In this document: one piece after another, positions 28,233-41,051 of the stretch
How positions within the stretch are numbered: position 1 is the stretch's first letter
Layout: the number at the start of each line of letters is the position of its first letter
Source: Accumulibacter sp.
GTDB lineage: Bacteria > Pseudomonadota > Gammaproteobacteria > Burkholderiales > Rhodocyclaceae
Assembly: GCF_036625195.1 (NCBI RefSeq)
Contig: NZ_JAZKUG010000001.1
Span: forward strand, 4,340,001-4,404,000
Direction of reading: 5' to 3'
Length of the DNA: 64,000 nucleotides
Made by a program: the position numbers and the translations under genes
The notes under the pieces: generated by a model
Database searches by the model: none
Seen by the model: the letters and a program-made list of their open reading frames with translations, nothing else
What the model was told of the DNA's origin: nothing

Positions 28233-28699
28233 GAATTCAGTTCCTTCACTGCCCGCAGCATGGCGAGCGCGTGGCCCTTGGCGCTGACTCCGTACTCCGC
28301 GAGCCGAAGGACGCCTTGTTTGTCGATGATGAAAGTCGAGCGGACAATTCCGGATCTCCGGACACCATTCACCTCTTTCTCCTGCCAGACACCGTACTGC
28401 CTGCACGCCAGCCCGTCTTCGTCCGACAGCAGGCTGATGGAGATGCCGTGCTCGTCGCGGAACTCGGCATGTTTCAGACAATCGTCGCGACTGATGCCGA
28501 AGATCTGGCAATCGAGCCGCGCGAACTCGTCCTCGTGATCCGAGAAGTCAGTTGCCTGCAGGGTACAGCACGGCGCGCCATCCCTCGGGTAGAAAAAGAG
28601 GATGACATTGCTTCTGCCCTGAAAGCGGGCCATGTCGATGAGTTCCATGTCCGCATCGGGGAGGACGAACATCGGCGCCGCCTGTCCTGCTTTCAGCAT
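28229..28699 (-). CDS. bcp: Peroxiredoxin, Bcp/PrxQ type
   Basis: 156 residues: MLKAGQAAPMFVLPDADMEL, then FFYPRDGAPCCTLQATDFSD with the peroxidatic Cys at 44/45 in front of Thr. The resolving Cys of E. coli Bcp, five residues later (ACDF), is Thr here (ATDF), so the enzyme may work as a 1-Cys form or use the adjacent Cys. It reduces hydroperoxides with thioredoxin or glutathione. Co-transcribed with slyD by overlapping codons. Confidence 0.88.
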   Translation of the reverse strand: MLKAGQAAPMFVLPDADMELIDMARFQGRSNVILFFYPRDGAPCCTLQATDFSDHEDEFARLDCQIFGISRDDCLKHAEFRDEHGISISLLSDEDGLACRQYGVWQEKEVNGVRRSGIVRSTFIIDKQGVLRLAEYGVSAKGHALAMLRAVKELNS

Positions 28700-28917
28700 G
28701 CTACCCCCTCAAAGACCCCAACCGCGCACGGATCGTGCGCGGGCGGAGCAGATTCTAACCAAGCTTCCCGGATCTGACTACCGGAAAGAAAAGCTGCAAT
28801 GCGGCTAGAATGTTCCCCTTCGCCGGCCGGCGGCCCGCCCGCGCAACAGTGCCGCGACCAGCGGGGCGGCGACCACGAGAGACCTCATCCGTAGCAAGCG
28901 TCCGAACTGGAGAGAAA

Positions 28918-29613
28918 ATGAAAGCACTCACCGCCCTGCGCCACGCCCTCCCCGTCCTCGCCCTGCTGTCTGCGTCACCCGCCTTGGCGGCAGCCGACCG
29001 CCAGACGACCATCGAGCTGGCTGCCGAAGCCAGCCGGCCAGCGGCCAACGACCTGGCGCGCGCGACCGTCTTCGCCGAAGCGACCGGAGCAACGCCGGGC
29101 GAGCTGGGCAAACGGGTCAACGGTCTCATCACGGACGGGCTGAAGATGGCCCGCTCCTACGGCAACGTCCGCGTACAGAGTGGCGCCACCCACACGCATC
29201 CCGTTTACGGCAAGGGCAACCGGATTGAAGGCTGGCGCATGCGCTCGGATCTGACACTCGAGTCCACCGACGCGGCAGCGCTGTCGGAACTGCTCGGCAA
29301 GCTGCAAGCCTCGCTCGGCGTTGCCAACCTGAGCATGCTGCCCGCAGCCGAAACCCGTCGCAAGGCAGAGACCGAGGCGACGCTCGCCGCGCTGGCGGCC
29401 TTCCGCGAACGCGCCAAGGTGATCGCCGATGCACTAGGCAAGCCATTCCGGATCCGGCACCTGAGCGTCAGCAGCAGCGGCCGGCCACCGGTGATGCCGG
29501 TCATGCGCGCAGCGGCAATGGCGGCCGACGCGGCGCCACCGCCGATGCCGCTGGAAGCCGGCGAGAGTCTGGTCAGCAGCACGGTCTCGGGGCAGATCGA
29601 GCTGATCGAATAG
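28918..29613 (+). CDS. SIMPL (DUF541) domain periplasmic protein
   Basis: 231 residues from ATG 28918, behind GGAGAGAA. A signal peptide (about 1-25, SASPALA) is followed by the SIMPL domain: TTIELAAEASRPAANDLARA, an acidic-basic beta/alpha repeat, and VSSTVSGQIELIE at the end. SIMPL proteins are periplasmic or surface-linked with poorly defined roles in stress or signalling. It converges on ftsB. Confidence 0.82.
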   Translation: MKALTALRHALPVLALLSASPALAAADRQTTIELAAEASRPAANDLARATVFAEATGATPGELGKRVNGLITDGLKMARSYGNVRVQSGATHTHPVYGKGNRIEGWRMRSDLTLESTDAAALSELLGKLQASLGVANLSMLPAAETRRKAETEATLAALAAFRERAKVIADALGKPFRIRHLSVSSSGRPPVMPVMRAAAMAADAAPPPMPLEAGESLVSSTVSGQIELIE

Positions 29614-29651
29614 CGCTTCCCGCTCGTTCGGCGGGCGGCGGCTGCAGGCTG

Positions 29652-30068
29652 CTAGGGCCGGACCGTCTTCCCCGTCTGCGCCGCTGCTCCGGACGGATTG
29701 CCGGCTGCGGCCTTGGCGGGTGCCGACCCTGCCGCCTTGGCGACCGGCGCGGGCGGCGGTTTCCCGGGCATCACCACCGCCCTCTGGTCTGCCGCCGGCT
29801 TTTCCGGAATCTGGACGAAGACCTCTCCCTGCTTCACCATCCCGAGTTCGAAGCGGGCACGCTCCTCGATCGCGTCATAGCCCTGCTTGAGGTCGCGTAC
29901 TTCGGCATCGAGCCCGGCGTTGCGCAACTCGAGCACCTTGTTGGTCTCCTTCTGCTCCGCCAGTTGCCGGTCAACCTCCCAGACGCGCAACCAGCCGCCC
30001 TTGCCCAGCCACAGCGGGTGCTGCAGCAGGACGATGACGACCAGCAGCGCGATAGCCAGCCAGCGCAC
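29652..30068 (-). CDS. ftsB: Cell division protein FtsB
   Basis: 138 residues: an N-terminal transmembrane helix ([19 protein letters not shown]), then a coiled coil ([20 protein letters not shown]) and [20 protein letters not shown], the FtsB signature. A Pro/Ala-rich C-terminal extension of about 45 residues goes beyond the usual 90-105. FtsB joins FtsL and FtsQ in the divisome. It lies 23 bp after eno, the arrangement conserved in most proteobacteria. Confidence 0.93.
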   Translation of the reverse strand: MRWLAIALLVVIVLLQHPLWLGKGGWLRVWEVDRQLAEQKETNKVLELRNAGLDAEVRDLKQGYDAIEERARFELGMVKQGEVFVQIPEKPAADQRAVVMPGKPPPAPVAKAAGSAPAKAAAGNPSGAAAQTGKTVRP

Positions 30069-30091
30069 CTTGTGTCAACCGCGAGCGGCGG

Positions 30092-34684
<4,593 letters not shown>

Positions 34685-34704
34685 AACGCCCGAGGAGCAA
34701 CCGC

Positions 34705-35772
34705 ATGCAACAAGCCGAGACATCTTCCTGGCGCCACACGCACGTCTTCGACGAAGGCAACCTGGCAGCGGAGAGGGGTACCCGCGCGGTGGTGCTGATC
34801 ACTGCGACGATGATGTTCGTCGAGATCGTCGCCGGCTGGTGGTTCAACTCGATGGCGCTGCTCGCCGATGGCTGGCACATGAGTTCACATGCAGTCGCGA
34901 TCGGCCTCTCGGCCCTCGCCTACAGCGCCGCCAGGCGCTACGCGGACGATCGGCGTTTCGCCTTCGGCACGTGGAAAATCGAGATTCTCGCCGGCTTCGC
35001 CAGTGCCATCTTCCTGCTCGGCGTGGCGCTCATGATGGTCAGCGGCTCGCTCGAACGTCTGCTGTCGCCACAGCCGATCCGGTTCGCCGAGGCCATCGTC
35101 GTCGCCGCGCTCGGGCTGGCGGTCAACATCGTGTCGGCGCTGATCCTGCATGCGGCACACGACCACGGGCACACCCACCACCACGCGCACGCGCACGATG
35201 ATCACGAACACCATGCCGATCGTGAGGCCGGAGCCCTTGGGCGCCCGCCTGGCGAGCGGGCACAACACGGGCACGCAGCGCATGGCCACGGCGGCGCTTC
35301 CGACCTCAATCTGCGCGCCGCCTACCTGCACGTCGTCGCTGACGCCGCGACCTCCGTGCTCGCCATCGTCGCCTTGTTGGGCGGCATGGTGTACGGCTGG
35401 CAGTGGCTCGATCCGGTGATGGGAATCCTCGGCAGCCTGCTTGTCGCGCGTTGGGCATGGGGCCTGATCCGCGACACCGCCCGCGTACTCCTCGACCGCG
35501 AGATGGACCATCCGGTGGTCGACCAGGTGCGACGGGAACTGGTCACCAACACCGCCTGGCGATCGCCGCCGCGAATCGACGACCTGCACGTCTGGCGTGT
35601 TGGCCGCGAGAGCTTCGCGGTGATTGCCAGTCTGGCGAGCGATGATCCCTCGCTCACCCCGACAGCCGTGCGCCACCTCCTGTCGCGACACGCCGGGCTG
35701 GCGCACATCTCGGTCGAGGTCAATCGCCCCGGCGACCTGCACGCGTTGCAGCTACCGCAGACAGGAGCCTGA
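34705..35772 (+). CDS. dmeF: DmeF-like cation diffusion facilitator
   Basis: 355 residues. Six transmembrane helices with metal site residues in MALLADGWHMSSHAVAIGLS and YLHVVADAATSVLAIVALLG (HxxxD pairs). Between them is a long His-rich loop (DHGHTHHHAHAHDD and AQHGHAAHGHGG). C-terminal cytoplasmic domain IDDLHVWRVGRESFAVIASL. CDF proteins antiport divalent metals with protons; DmeF members export Co and Ni. The upstream RcnR-type repressor supports this over zinc. Confidence 0.88.
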   Translation: MQQAETSSWRHTHVFDEGNLAAERGTRAVVLITATMMFVEIVAGWWFNSMALLADGWHMSSHAVAIGLSALAYSAARRYADDRRFAFGTWKIEILAGFASAIFLLGVALMMVSGSLERLLSPQPIRFAEAIVVAALGLAVNIVSALILHAAHDHGHTHHHAHAHDDHEHHADREAGALGRPPGERAQHGHAAHGHGGASDLNLRAAYLHVVADAATSVLAIVALLGGMVYGWQWLDPVMGILGSLLVARWAWGLIRDTARVLLDREMDHPVVDQVRRELVTNTAWRSPPRIDDLHVWRVGRESFAVIASLASDDPSLTPTAVRHLLSRHAGLAHISVEVNRPGDLHALQLPQTGA

Positions 35773-35920
35773 TCGATTCGCCGCATTGCATGTCCTGGCA
35801 CTGCAGCGGCCATGGCGACGAGGTCGCTTCGCGCAACAGGTGCCCGCCCCACAAGCTCCGAGGGCAGCACGCCACCGACTTCTGTCGGCTGCCGCCGTTC
35901 GCGAGCGGCAAAAGGAAAAA

Positions 35921-35946
35921 GCCGTTTGGCTACGTCGCCAAACGGC
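35921..35946 (-). terminator. Intrinsic terminator of the PEP-CTERM gene
   Basis: GCCGTTTGGC (35921-35930) pairs perfectly with GCCAAACGGC (35937-35946) over a 6-nt loop. On the minus strand the stem is followed by TTTTT. It lies 57 bp after the stop of the PEP-CTERM gene. Confidence 0.9.
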
Positions 35947-36002
35947 TTCCTTCTCGCCCGTGTCGGGCCGCCGCCCAATCTGGCGGCCCGTTCCGTGCTT
36001 GC

Positions 36003-36812
36003 TCAGGCTGCCTTGCGACGCCGCATGCCGGCCATGCCGAGAAGCGCCAGGCCCATCACGCTCAGCGTTGCCGGCTCGGGCAGCGCCACACCGCGGATGT
36101 CGATGCTGCCGCTGGCGGCATAACCCGCGGTAGCCGAACCGCTGTTGAAGCTGCTGCCCAGGGCCGCATCACTGCCACCCGGGAAAGCGTTGGTGTCGAG
36201 GTAGAGCTGCGCGGGGCCGCCGGTGAAGTTCAGCAGACCGTTGCCAGCGCCACTGCCGATGGTGCCGAGGCTGCCGCTGAGGATGAACGAGTCGAGGGCG
36301 ATCGGCGTGCCGACACCATCGAGGCAGTTGTCGGCGGCGGTGCAAAGCCGGGTCGTCGCGCCGGTGGCGTCAACCCAGAGGTTGCCAGCCGATATGGTGG
36401 CCTTATCGGCTGCGAAGCTGCCGGTCGGCACGAACTCGGTCGCCGAGGTATAAAAATGGATGGCGCCACCGGAGAACAGGACGTTGAATGGCGGATTGCC
36501 CGGAACAGCGGAATTGATCGCCTGAGTCTTGTAGCCGTCGAACCAGTAGCTCAGGAACACGCCGTTCTGGCCGCGCGACCAAGTGACGTTGCCCTGCGAA
36601 TCCTTGAAGTTGTCGATGCGACCGACGCCAGCCAGAATCTGCCCCGGAGCGGTGATGGCCAGGGTTCCATCGGAGGCGAGAGTGCCCTCATAGACGTCAC
36701 CCACCTCGAAATAGGCGCCCCCAGCGAACGAAACTCCGTTGACCGTTGCCGCGCCTGCCACACCCGCGCCCATGGCGAGAGCAACGGCGAGAGCGATGCC
36801 AGTTTTGTTCAT
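36003..36812 (-). CDS. PEP-CTERM sorting-signal exported protein
   Basis: 269 residues. A signal peptide (about 1-22, ending GAA) and a C-terminal PEP-CTERM signal: LPEPATLSVM, a hydrophobic helix, and the basic tail MRRRKAA. The mature body is beta-rich with many Gly, Ser and Thr and one Cys pair (RLCTAADNCLDG). Exosortase recognises and cleaves the PEP motif, sending proteins to the surface or extracellular matrix. The exosortase is not in the window. A strong AAGGAG precedes the start, and a sigma-54 promoter lies upstream. Confidence 0.92.
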   Translation of the reverse strand: MNKTGIALAVALAMGAGVAGAATVNGVSFAGGAYFEVGDVYEGTLASDGTLAITAPGQILAGVGRIDNFKDSQGNVTWSRGQNGVFLSYWFDGYKTQAINSAVPGNPPFNVLFSGGAIHFYTSATEFVPTGSFAADKATISAGNLWVDATGATTRLCTAADNCLDGVGTPIALDSFILSGSLGTIGSGAGNGLLNFTGGPAQLYLDTNAFPGGSDAALGSSFNSGSATAGYAASGSIDIRGVALPEPATLSVMGLALLGMAGMRRRKAA

Positions 36813-36839
36813 GATTGATACTCCTTATAGTAGAAAGAC

Positions 36840-36861
36840 CCCAGGTTTTCTCGCACCTGGG
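36840..36861 (-). other. Hairpin in the 5' leader of the PEP-CTERM gene
   Basis: CCCAGGT (36840-36846) pairs with ACCTGGG (36855-36861) over 8 nt. If transcription starts near 36867, this stem begins about +7 of the mRNA and could stabilise the transcript. Confidence 0.5.
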
Positions 36862-36877
36862 TGCGCAACCGGATAAA

Positions 36878-36893
36878 AGCAACATGCGTGCCA
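36878..36893 (-). promoter_or_regulatory. Sigma-54 promoter of the PEP-CTERM gene
   Basis: Minus strand TGGCAC-N5-TTGCT, matching the -24/-12 consensus TGGCACG-N4-TTGCW without a mismatch. With -12 at 36879 the start site would be near 36867, giving a 54-nt leader. PEP-CTERM systems commonly include the PrsK/PrsR sensor and sigma-54 activator, so this fits known biology. Confidence 0.8.
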
Positions 36894-36927
36894 GGAATTT
36901 GTCAGAACCACAACAAGCTGTTTTTAT

Positions 36928-36939
36928 GAACAATTGTTC
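36928..36939. promoter_or_regulatory. Perfect palindrome upstream of the sigma-54 promoter
   Basis: GAACAATTGTTC, a 12-bp perfect palindrome centred about 66 bp before the predicted start site. It is a candidate activator-binding site for the sigma-54-dependent regulator. Only one copy is seen, and it is closer than most enhancers, so confidence is modest. Confidence 0.4.
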
Positions 36940-37206
36940 TCCCGCCTGCGGTGGCTTGGCGTCGACGGCTAGAGCAACTGTAAAAAAAGCCGACGCTTCA
37001 AGGGTGGCTCGCCAGCGGCGGACAGCCCGCTGGCTCACCAGGCCAAAAGATGGAACAAGGCGAGGTTGCCGCTGGCCTCGACGGCAGCGCGCGGTCATGT
37101 CCGTAAAAGGCCCGCCGCTGGCCAGGCAGCCGCATGCGCTGCGAGCCGGTTCGACCGCCAGCAGGGAACGGCGTGGAATCAGCCGCTCATGCGGCCGGTC
37201 CCGCTG
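36940..37206. other. Intergenic stretch with no recognised feature
   Basis: Part of the 394-bp space between the PEP-CTERM gene and the cytochrome c gene. I see no credible ORF or RNA in it. Confidence 0.5.
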
Positions 37207-37530
37207 CTACGGCTCTTCCGGGAATCCGGCCAGCAGTTGCTCGACGATCCAGCGCGCCTCGGCTTCGCTGAGGAAGCGGTGCCAGGGCGGCATCGGCGTT
37301 CCCGGCCGGCCGCCGTGGATCGTCGCGACGAGCGAGTCGGCCGGCTTGTCGCGCAGTGCTTCGGGCTTCAGCGATGGGCCAAGCCCCCCTTGCAGCGTCA
37401 TGCCGTGGCACGAGCCGCAGTCCTGCCGCACGAGATGGACGAGTTCGCGTTGCCTGGCTGCCGTGGGCAACGGCTCTGCCCGTAGCGGCGTGGCGGCGAC
37501 GAGAACGCAGAAGACGACGAGATGGCGCAT
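37207..37530 (-). CDS. Small periplasmic cytochrome c (c55X/NirC-like)
   Basis: 107 residues. A signal peptide (about 1-18, ending LRA), one heme c motif CGSCH (Cys38-His42) and a distal Met in TPMPPW. The sequence CGSCHGMTLQGGLGPSL resembles cytochrome c55X (NirC) of nir clusters, which helps mature NirS or heme d1. It sits 10 kb from nirS, beside the copper/NosL block, so NirC is a suggestion only. Confidence 0.8.
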   Translation of the reverse strand: MRHLVVFCVLVAATPLRAEPLPTAARQRELVHLVRQDCGSCHGMTLQGGLGPSLKPEALRDKPADSLVATIHGGRPGTPMPPWHRFLSEAEARWIVEQLLAGFPEEP

Positions 37531-37648
37531 GCGTGACGAGGCCGATCAGACGCCGGCTGCGACACTATGTCGCAGCCGGCGAGATGGCGAAGGACACTAA
37601 GATTGCATCATTCTAGCCGAACCGCCGAGACAGTCCAGGGAGACGACG

Positions 37649-37834
37649 ATGCAGGACAACGATCATCCGTACAACGACGACAACGACGGCGAACTGGCCT
37701 CACTGCTGCTCGGCGCCGGCTTCGCCCTGGCGTCGTTGATCATCCTGCCGGCCATCGCCCAGCGCGTCGGCATCGGCAGCAGCCTGACGATCGCCCTGCG
37801 CGGCGCCCTCATGCGGGCTGCCAACCGCGTCTGA
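37649..37834 (+). CDS. Small single-span membrane protein
   Basis: 61 residues with a good GGGAGA ribosome-binding site. An acidic N-terminus (MQDNDHPYNDDNDGE) and one or two hydrophobic helices (LASLLLGAGFALASLIILPA). Function unknown. First gene of the long plus-strand copper/NosL block, 76 bp before the next ORF. Confidence 0.6.
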   Translation: MQDNDHPYNDDNDGELASLLLGAGFALASLIILPAIAQRVGIGSSLTIALRGALMRAANRV

Positions 37835-37909
37835 CGACGGGCGCGAAGCCGCTGCACCTGCACGGACCGCCGCCGCTGGCGAGCGAAGCGGTCCGCAGTT
37901 CCTGCCCTG

Positions 37910-38248
37910 ATGCCTGTCTCGCGTCCAAGCCACCTCGCTTTGGGTCTGCTCTGTTGCGGCGGCGCCCTCTTCGCCGTCAGCCTTGCCGACGCTGCCCGCC
38001 TGCGGCAGCAACGTGCCGACTCCGGTCAGGCGATGCAGGCGCTGGTGCGGCAGCTGCAGCTCACCGACCTCTGCCTGTTCACCGAGGCCCGCTATACCCG
38101 CCACCCGTCGCAGACCGACCTGCACTCGGCTTTTCAGGACCACCCGCTGGCGCTCGAACACTTTCCCAGCGGCTCGCTGCTGTTGCCACCCGCCAACCTG
38201 CGCGGCCACCATGAACGTCTGGATCGAGAAACAGAAGTACCTGATTGA
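37910..38248 (+). CDS. Membrane-anchored protein of unknown function
   Basis: 112 residues: an N-terminal hydrophobic helix (LALGLLCCGGALFAVSLADA) and a polar part (TDLCLFTEARYTRHPSQTDL, FQDHPLALEHFPSGSLLLPP). Its 3' end overlaps the start of the FtsX-type permease by 38 bp, so the two are probably co-translated. The HPSQTDLH...DHPLALEHFPSGS stretch looks conserved in style, but I do not recognise the family. Perhaps a periplasmic partner of the exporter. Confidence 0.6.
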   Translation: MPVSRPSHLALGLLCCGGALFAVSLADAARLRQQRADSGQAMQALVRQLQLTDLCLFTEARYTRHPSQTDLHSAFQDHPLALEHFPSGSLLLPPANLRGHHERLDRETEVPD

Positions 38249-39347
38249 CTTCACCGTCGCGTCGCTCGCCCGGCGCAAGGCGAAGAACCTCGGCCTGCTG
38301 CTGGTCTACTCGCTGATCGTCTTCCTGCTCGCCTCGGTGATGCTGTTCACGCACGCTTTGCGCCAGGCTGCGAACGAGCTGCTCGCCGGCGCTCCCGAAA
38401 TCGTCCTGCAGCGCATGGTCGCCGGCCGCCATGACCTGATCCCGCCCGGCTACCTCGAGCGCATCGCTCGCCTGCGCGGCGTCCAGGAGAAACAGGGACG
38501 CCTCTGGGGTTACTACTACGACCCGGTGGTCAAGGCCAACTACACGTTCATGGTCGCCGACGACCGGCTGCTGGCGCCGGGTACGCTGGTCGTCGGCGCC
38601 GGGCTCGCGCGCACACGCGGCGTCGCGCCGGGCAACCTCATTTCCTTCCGCGCCTATTCCGGCAAGCTGTTCACCTTCAGCATCGCCGACATCCTGCCGG
38701 CGAAGTCGGAACTGCTCAGCGCCGACCTGGTGCTGCTCAGCGAAGCAGACTTCCGCGCCTTCTTCGACATCCCGCCCGGCCATTACACCGACATCACGCT
38801 GCGCGTCGCCAATCCGCTCGAGGTGCGCAACATCGCGGGCAAGCTGGCACAGCAGTTTCCCGACTCGCGTCCGATCCTGCGCGAAGAGATCCTGCGCACC
38901 TACGATTCGATCTTCAGCTGGCGGGAAGGCATCGTTCTTGCCCTTGCGACGCTCGCCCTGCTCGCCTTCGCCATCCTCGCCTGGGAAAAGGCCTCCGGAC
39001 TGTCGGCCGACGAGCGGCGCGAGATCGGCATCCTCAAGGCGATCGGCTGGGAGACCGGCGACGTCCTGCGGATGAAGTTCTGGGAAGGCGCCTTGTTGTC
39101 GCTGAGCGCATTCCTGCTCGGCTACCTTGCCGCCTACGTGCATGTCTTCCACTTCTCCGCATCGCTGCTCGCGCCGGTGCTCATGGGGTGGGCGGTTCTC
39201 TATCCGCGCTTCGAACTCAGTCCGGTGATCGACGGCCTGCAGGTAACGACGCTGTTCTTCTTCACGGTCTTCCCCTATGCGGCCGCGACACTGGTACCCA
39301 TCTGGCGCGCCGCGATCAGCGACCCCGACGCGGTGATGCGCGGCTGA
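38211..39347 (+). CDS. FtsX-like (MacB-type) ABC transporter permease
   Basis: 378 residues from ATG 38211. One N-terminal transmembrane helix (about 25-45), a large periplasmic domain (50-245), and three C-terminal helices with the FtsX motif SADERREIGILKAIGWETGD. This is the mechanotransmission topology of MacB/LolCDE permeases, which do not carry solutes through the membrane but work on periplasmic partners. The ATPase gene follows 7 bp later. NosY-type permeases look different, so this is not NosFYD. Confidence 0.85.
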   Translation: MNVWIEKQKYLIDFTVASLARRKAKNLGLLLVYSLIVFLLASVMLFTHALRQAANELLAGAPEIVLQRMVAGRHDLIPPGYLERIARLRGVQEKQGRLWGYYYDPVVKANYTFMVADDRLLAPGTLVVGAGLARTRGVAPGNLISFRAYSGKLFTFSIADILPAKSELLSADLVLLSEADFRAFFDIPPGHYTDITLRVANPLEVRNIAGKLAQQFPDSRPILREEILRTYDSIFSWREGIVLALATLALLAFAILAWEKASGLSADERREIGILKAIGWETGDVLRMKFWEGALLSLSAFLLGYLAAYVHVFHFSASLLAPVLMGWAVLYPRFELSPVIDGLQVTTLFFFTVFPYAAATLVPIWRAAISDPDAVMRG

Positions 39348-39354
39348 ACCGGCG

Positions 39355-40053
39355 ATGATCGAACTCAGGCAGATCCACAAGACATTCAACGCCGGACGCG
39401 AGAACGAGTTCCGCGCCCTCAACGGCATCGACCTGCACCTGCCGGCGGAGCGCGTGACGGCCTTGCGCGGCCCGAGCGGCTCCGGCAAGACGACGCTGCT
39501 GTCGATCATCGGCTGTCTCGCGCGACCGACGAGTGGTCGCGTCCGCCTGCTCGAGCGCGACATCTCGGGCCTGCCCGAACGCTTCCTGACCGAAGTCCGG
39601 CGCCGCACCTTCGGCTTCGTCTTCCAGCAGTTCAACCTCATCGGTGGCCTCTCTGCGAGCGAGAACGTCATGCTGCCCGCCTACCCGCTCGGCGGCGACC
39701 GGCACGCACTGCAGGCCCGTGCCGAGGAACTGCTCGCCGGCCTGCGCCTGGCCCACCGGCGGACGACGCGCGTCGAGCTGCTCTCCGGCGGCGAACAGCA
39801 GCGCGTGGCGATCGCCCGCGCGCTGATCAACGAACCGCCGGTGATCATTGCCGACGAACCGACGGCCAATCTCGACACGGCGCTGGCAATGGAATTCATG
39901 GCGATCATCGAGGAACTCGCCGGCACCGGCCGCACGGTGCTGCTCAGCAGCCACGACCCGTTGCTCGTCGAATCGTCGCTGGTGGACCGCGTGGTCGACA
40001 TGCGTGACGGACGCATCGTCGACGCGGCAGTGCCGGCCCGGGCCGGCCGATGA
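39355..40053 (+). CDS. ABC transporter ATP-binding protein (LolD/MacB type)
   Basis: 232 residues. Walker A GPSGSGKTT, Q-loop FQQFNLIGGLSASENV, signature LSGGEQQRVAIARALI, Walker B VIIADEPTANLD and H-loop LLSSHDP. The DEPTANLD and SGGEQQR forms are those of the LolD/MacB/FtsE group. It pairs with the FtsX-like permease directly upstream; the next gene overlaps its stop by 4 bp. Confidence 0.9.
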   Translation: MIELRQIHKTFNAGRENEFRALNGIDLHLPAERVTALRGPSGSGKTTLLSIIGCLARPTSGRVRLLERDISGLPERFLTEVRRRTFGFVFQQFNLIGGLSASENVMLPAYPLGGDRHALQARAEELLAGLRLAHRRTTRVELLSGGEQQRVAIARALINEPPVIIADEPTANLDTALAMEFMAIIEELAGTGRTVLLSSHDPLLVESSLVDRVVDMRDGRIVDAAVPARAGR

Positions 40054-41051
40054 TCTTCCAGCCGGCGATCCTCGCCCTGCTGCTCTCTTCGCTGCTCTGC
40101 ATCGGGCTGCTGCTGGCGGCGACGCCGCATGCCATCGACCTCATCCGCCACTGGGACCTGTCCAGCGGCAGCGAACGCCAGTTGCTGCGCGAACGCCGCA
40201 CCTATCTGCTGTCGACCCTGCTCGCCTTCGTCTTCGCGACACAGCTCGTCGCGCTGCTGCTCTTCGTCTTCAACGCCGATCGCATGGCGTCGCTGTTCGT
40301 CGGCGCGATGTGCGCCGTCGGCACCCTGGAGGCCAACGCTTTAGGCTTCCCGGCGCTGCTGGCGCAGATCCTCGTCTTCTTTCTCGCCGCCGTCTGGCTG
40401 GTGATCAACCACGTCGACACGCGAGCTCCGGACTACCCTCTGCTGCGCATCAAGTACGTCCTGCTGCTCTGCCTGCTGCCGTTCCTGCTCGCCGCCGCCG
40501 TGCTGCAGTGGCGCTTCTTCCTCGCGCTGCGGGCCGACGTCATCACGTCGTGCTGTGGCAGCCTGTTCTCCGACGCGACGCCCGGAGTCACCGCCGACCT
40601 GGCTGCGGCGCCACCGCTGCCGACGATGCTCGCCTTCTACCTCAGTCTGGCGCTGGCCAGCGGCTGTGCGCTGCTGTATCGCAGAGGGCAGAGCGCCGGC
40701 TACCTCGTTGCCCTCTTGTCGGCGGTCGCGTTTGCCGTCACCATGGCGGCCTTGCTGGCCTTCATCTCGCTCTACGTGTACGAACACCCGCACCACCACT
40801 GCCCTTTCTGTATCCTCAAGCCGGATTACTCCTACCAGGGTTACGCGCTTTACGTGCCACTGTTCGTCGGCACGGCTGCCGGTCTCGGCGTCGGAGCGGT
40901 GCAGGCTTTCGCCAGAGTTCCCAGCCTGCAGTCCGTCATACCGGCCTTCGCCGGCAGGCTGGCCGGGCTCGCGGCAGCCATGTTCATCGCCGTCGCCGTC
41001 GTCGCTTCGCTGATCGTCATCAACTCCCGCCTGCTCCTCGTCGAGAATTGA
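40050..41051 (+). CDS. Polytopic membrane protein with HPHHHCPFC motif
   Basis: 333 residues, about eight transmembrane helices. Between helices is LYVYEHPHHHCPFCILKPDY, four His and two Cys in nine residues, a likely metal or heme site. A second Cys pair lies at VITSCCGSLFSD. I recall similar proteins beside such ABC genes but have no named family. Its ATG overlaps the ATPase stop and its TGA overlaps the next start, so it is part of the same unit. Proposed role (inference): copper sensing or transfer at the outer face of the membrane. Confidence 0.7.
   Translation: MIFQPAILALLLSSLLCIGLLLAATPHAIDLIRHWDLSSGSERQLLRERRTYLLSTLLAFVFATQLVALLLFVFNADRMASLFVGAMCAVGTLEANALGFPALLAQILVFFLAAVWLVINHVDTRAPDYPLLRIKYVLLLCLLPFLLAAAVLQWRFFLALRADVITSCCGSLFSDATPGVTADLAAAPPLPTMLAFYLSLALASGCALLYRRGQSAGYLVALLSAVAFAVTMAALLAFISLYVYEHPHHHCPFCILKPDYSYQGYALYVPLFVGTAAGLGVGAVQAFARVPSLQSVIPAFAGRLAGLAAAMFIAVAVVASLIVINSRLLLVEN

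Noticed and set aside
38211..40053. NosFYD transporter for nitrous oxide reductase, given the NosL genes nearby.
   Set aside because: The permease is FtsX/MacB-like, no NosD beta-helix protein is present, and nosZ is absent.
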